A DNA stretch of 63,168 nt from Pyrodictiaceae archaeon (GTDB lineage: Archaea > Thermoproteota > Thermoprotei_A > Sulfolobales > WANQ01): the NCBI GenBank assembly GCA_015521735.1, contig WANQ01000023.1:1-63168 (forward strand), in the 5' to 3' direction. Position numbers and translations under genes: made by a program. Shown piece by piece: positions 61,453 through 63,168 of this stretch (the stretch's first letter is position 1; each line of letters starts with the position of its first letter). The notes beneath the pieces were generated by a model that ran no database searches, was not told the origin of the DNA, and saw only the letters and a program-made list of their open reading frames with translations.

Positions 61453-62460
61453 TTGGTAGGGAAGCTCGAGTATACTCTACTTAAGAAATACGTGTTCAAT
61501 AGAATAGGAGCTAGGCGCAAAGAAGTAATTGTAGGACCCGGTATAGGTGAGGATGCAGCAATAATAGATTTTGGGGATAAGGTTCTCGTAGTTCACAGTG
61601 ATCCTATAACTGAGGCTGTGGAGAGGATTGGCTGGCTTGCAGTAAACATTGCATGCAATGATGTAGCTGTTCGTGGTGCAAGACCTTATTGGGCTTCAAC
61701 TACAATACTATTACCTGAAGGCTTTAGAGAAGAACTATTGGATGAAATAACAAGAGATATAGATGAAGCAGCAAGGAAGCTAGGAGTAATGATTGTTGGA
61801 GGCCATACTGAGGAAGCTCCAAGACTTGATAGGCCAGTAGTAGTTGTAACAGCTATGGGCTTAGCATCGAAGAATACACTAGTAACTACTAGTGGTGCTA
61901 GGGTAGGAGATCTAGTATTAATGACTAAGACTGCTGGTCTTGAGGGTACAGCTATTATAGCAAGAGACTTTGAGAAACTACTCTTAGATAAAGGTGTTCC
62001 CAAGGAAGTAGTCGTGAAGGCTAAGGAGTTCTTATGGGATATTAGTGTTGTTAGGGAAGCAGTAGAACTAGCATGGCTTGGTGCTACGAGTATGCATGAT
62101 CCAACTGAGGGGGGTGTACTAGGTGGTTTAATAGAGATGAGTATTGCTAGTGGTAAGAGGATAAGGGTGTATGAGGATAAGATACCTATAGCCTATGAGA
62201 CAAGAATTATAGCTCAAGCTCTTGGGATAAATCCATTGAATCTCATAAGTAGTGGTGTACTACTAGCTACTATCCCGAAGAGTATAGCTATGGAGGCACT
62301 AAGGGTTTTAGAAAACATGGGTGTTAAAGCTAGTATTATTGGTGAAGTAGTTAGCGGTGAAGGTGTTGAACTTGTTAGGCGGGAAGGGGTTGAGGAGTAC
62401 CATGACTTCGTTGTAGATGAGATTGCTCGTCTCTGGAGCTTAGCTGGACACCAAATCTAG
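61453..62460 (+). CDS. AIR-synthase-related (HypE/SelD-like) protein
   Basis: A 335-residue member of the PurM/HypE superfamily, which binds ATP and activates small acids or amides. It shows the GIGEDAAIIDFGD ATP-binding segment, VNIACNDVAVRGARP, VGGHTEEAP, and the C-terminal MHDPTEGGVLGGLIEM. The HypE C-terminal cysteine is absent and there are no hydrogenase genes nearby, so its own reaction is unknown. The start is TTG. Its end overlaps the convergent radical SAM gene by 86 bases. Confidence 0.85.
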   Translation: MVGKLEYTLLKKYVFNRIGARRKEVIVGPGIGEDAAIIDFGDKVLVVHSDPITEAVERIGWLAVNIACNDVAVRGARPYWASTTILLPEGFREELLDEITRDIDEAARKLGVMIVGGHTEEAPRLDRPVVVVTAMGLASKNTLVTTSGARVGDLVLMTKTAGLEGTAIIARDFEKLLLDKGVPKEVVVKAKEFLWDISVVREAVELAWLGATSMHDPTEGGVLGGLIEMSIASGKRIRVYEDKIPIAYETRIIAQALGINPLNLISSGVLLATIPKSIAMEALRVLENMGVKASIIGEVVSGEGVELVRREGVEEYHDFVVDEIARLWSLAGHQI

Positions 62461-63168
62461 ATGCTATTAGTTTCTCTAAGTCTCTAGTCTTCCACTTAAC
62501 ATATAGTAGGAATAGTTTTAGCAGTGCTCTAGCTAGTACGTACTGTGGGCCTTTCATGTAGAATGAGTTCATTATATCGTACGCCCACTTCAATGAGTGT
62601 TTTAGGCATGCAACCATTACCTCGATATGGGCTCGTGTAACGTGTATGTCCTTGAACCAGTCCTTATTCTTAAGATAACCCATTGGTACAAAGAACATTG
62701 GTACTATTAGGCTTCTATAATGTTTGAGCCTATCAAGTAGTTCAAGTGTAGCATAAACATCATCCTCATTCTCCTCGGGTAAGCCTAGTATGAGTGTTGC
62801 TGCTGGAACTATACGGTTATCATGCATTATCTGGAATGCTTCTTCAACTATTTCAGGCCATTGTTCAGCTGAATAAGGTGCTGCTTTAGCAGGCATTATT
62901 ATCTTAGCTAACCTAACTGATCCCGTCTCAATGCCTACCTCTACGCCTAGATAATCTTGGTTAGCATGACTGTAAATGTAGTCTGTAAGCCTCGACACGA
63001 GCTTATAGTTTCTTTCAGCGTAAACTATTGCTGCAAGACTAGCATGACTCCATGCAAGGCCTTTATAGTGTCTAAGAGCTACCTCGTGTAGCTTGAATAA
63101 GGGTTCAGGTCTAGGTTTAACGCCGTCAGCACCATATAATAGTACGTCTTCACTATGTAGTATACCAG
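62375..63168 (-). CDS. Radical SAM protein, 5' end beyond window
   Basis: An open frame runs from the right edge down to 62375, so the start and probably the Fe-S motif lie outside the window. The visible part has EDVLLYGADGVKP, then LGVEVGIETGSVRLAK, then AATLILGLPEENEDD, which are late strands of the radical SAM barrel as in B12-binding or MiaB-like families. The C-terminal 60 residues are helical then polar. The GTG at 62998 is internal, not the start. The frame overlaps the AIR-synthase-like gene tail to tail by 86 bases, which is unusually long. Confidence 0.78.
   Translation of the reverse strand, partial: GILHSEDVLLYGADGVKPRPEPLFKLHEVALRHYKGLAWSHASLAAIVYAERNYKLVSRLTDYIYSHANQDYLGVEVGIETGSVRLAKIIMPAKAAPYSAEQWPEIVEEAFQIMHDNRIVPAATLILGLPEENEDDVYATLELLDRLKHYRSLIVPMFFVPMGYLKNKDWFKDIHVTRAHIEVMVACLKHSLKWAYDIMNSFYMKGPQYVLARALLKLFLLYVKWKTRDLEKLIASRFGVQLSSRDEQSHLQRSHGTPQPLPA

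Noticed and set aside
61453-62460. HypE hydrogenase maturation protein
   Set aside because: The C-terminal cysteine that HypE needs for cyanide transfer is missing, and no hyp or hydrogenase genes are near.

Overview
This window looks like chromosome from a hyperthermophilic crenarchaeon (Thermoproteota), most like the Desulfurococcales. No single marker fixes the genus. The evidence is a set of archaeal or crenarchaeal genes: HerA-NurA, a GEK1-type D-aminoacyl-tRNA deacylase, a crenarchaeal single OB-fold SSB with a basic tail, form III RuBisCO, NadM, a STT3/AglB oligosaccharyltransferase, the O-phosphoserine route to cysteine, a ZPR1 protein and a MoeA-LysR-type fusion. TATA-like boxes lie about 25 bp upstream of leaderless starts, TTG and GTG starts are common, and base composition is AT-rich apart from short GC-rich intergenic RNAs. 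I see no tRNA, rRNA, CRISPR array, insertion sequence or prophage.

Layout. 0.2-5 kb: a plus-strand operon of a JAMM-like protein, an M28 peptidase, a dihydropteroate-synthase-like protein and an unknown. 5-9.8 kb: alkyltransferase, YdjM-like membrane protein, ASCH protein, YjbQ, an AbrB-like protein, nicotinate phosphoribosyltransferase and an RHH/coiled-coil protein. 10-19 kb: D-aminoacyl-tRNA deacylase, MoxR, BtpA, a second JAMM protein, a CBS-antiporter pair, ThyX, a secreted glycoprotein and a frameshifted polysaccharide deacetylase. 19-33 kb: an ABC-2-like membrane protein, a RavA/ViaA-like pair, TatD, a DUF5591 protein, RuBisCO, NurA/HerA, an RNA m5C methyltransferase and a COG3044 ATPase. 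33-39 kb: the SerK-OPSS cysteine operon and an ABC exporter. 39-46.5 kb: a run of nucleic-acid-related genes (Cas4-like nuclease, SWIM-like, MNT-type, GIY-YIG, SSB, PqqD-like, RNA-ligase-like and primase-like). 46.5-63 kb: two MoeA paralogues, transglutaminase, NadE, DPM-GtrA, radical SAM proteins, NadM, ZPR1, Hsp20, AglB and an AIR-synthase-like protein.

How the genes work together. NAD can be built through nicotinate phosphoribosyltransferase, NadM and NadE, all present but scattered. N-glycosylation is represented by a dolichol-phosphate glycosyltransferase fused to GtrA, by AglB, and by a secreted protein with 23 sequons as a plausible client. Serine is likely phosphorylated by SerK and converted to cysteine by OPSS. 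DNA end resection is represented by HerA-NurA.

The most interesting material is of two kinds. First, a divergent locus at 43.1-46.5 kb encodes what I read as a catalytically degenerate RNA-ligase-fold protein with a small helical partner, opposite a degenerate archaeo-eukaryotic primase-like protein. Second, the gaps between genes hold a dense set of candidate small RNAs: eight C/D-box guides, all on the minus strand, one C/D-like RNA and one K-turn H/ACA-like RNA on the plus strand, and two structured GC-rich RNAs of unknown class. Several have a TATA-like box at the right distance, two of them inside the 3' end of a neighbouring gene.
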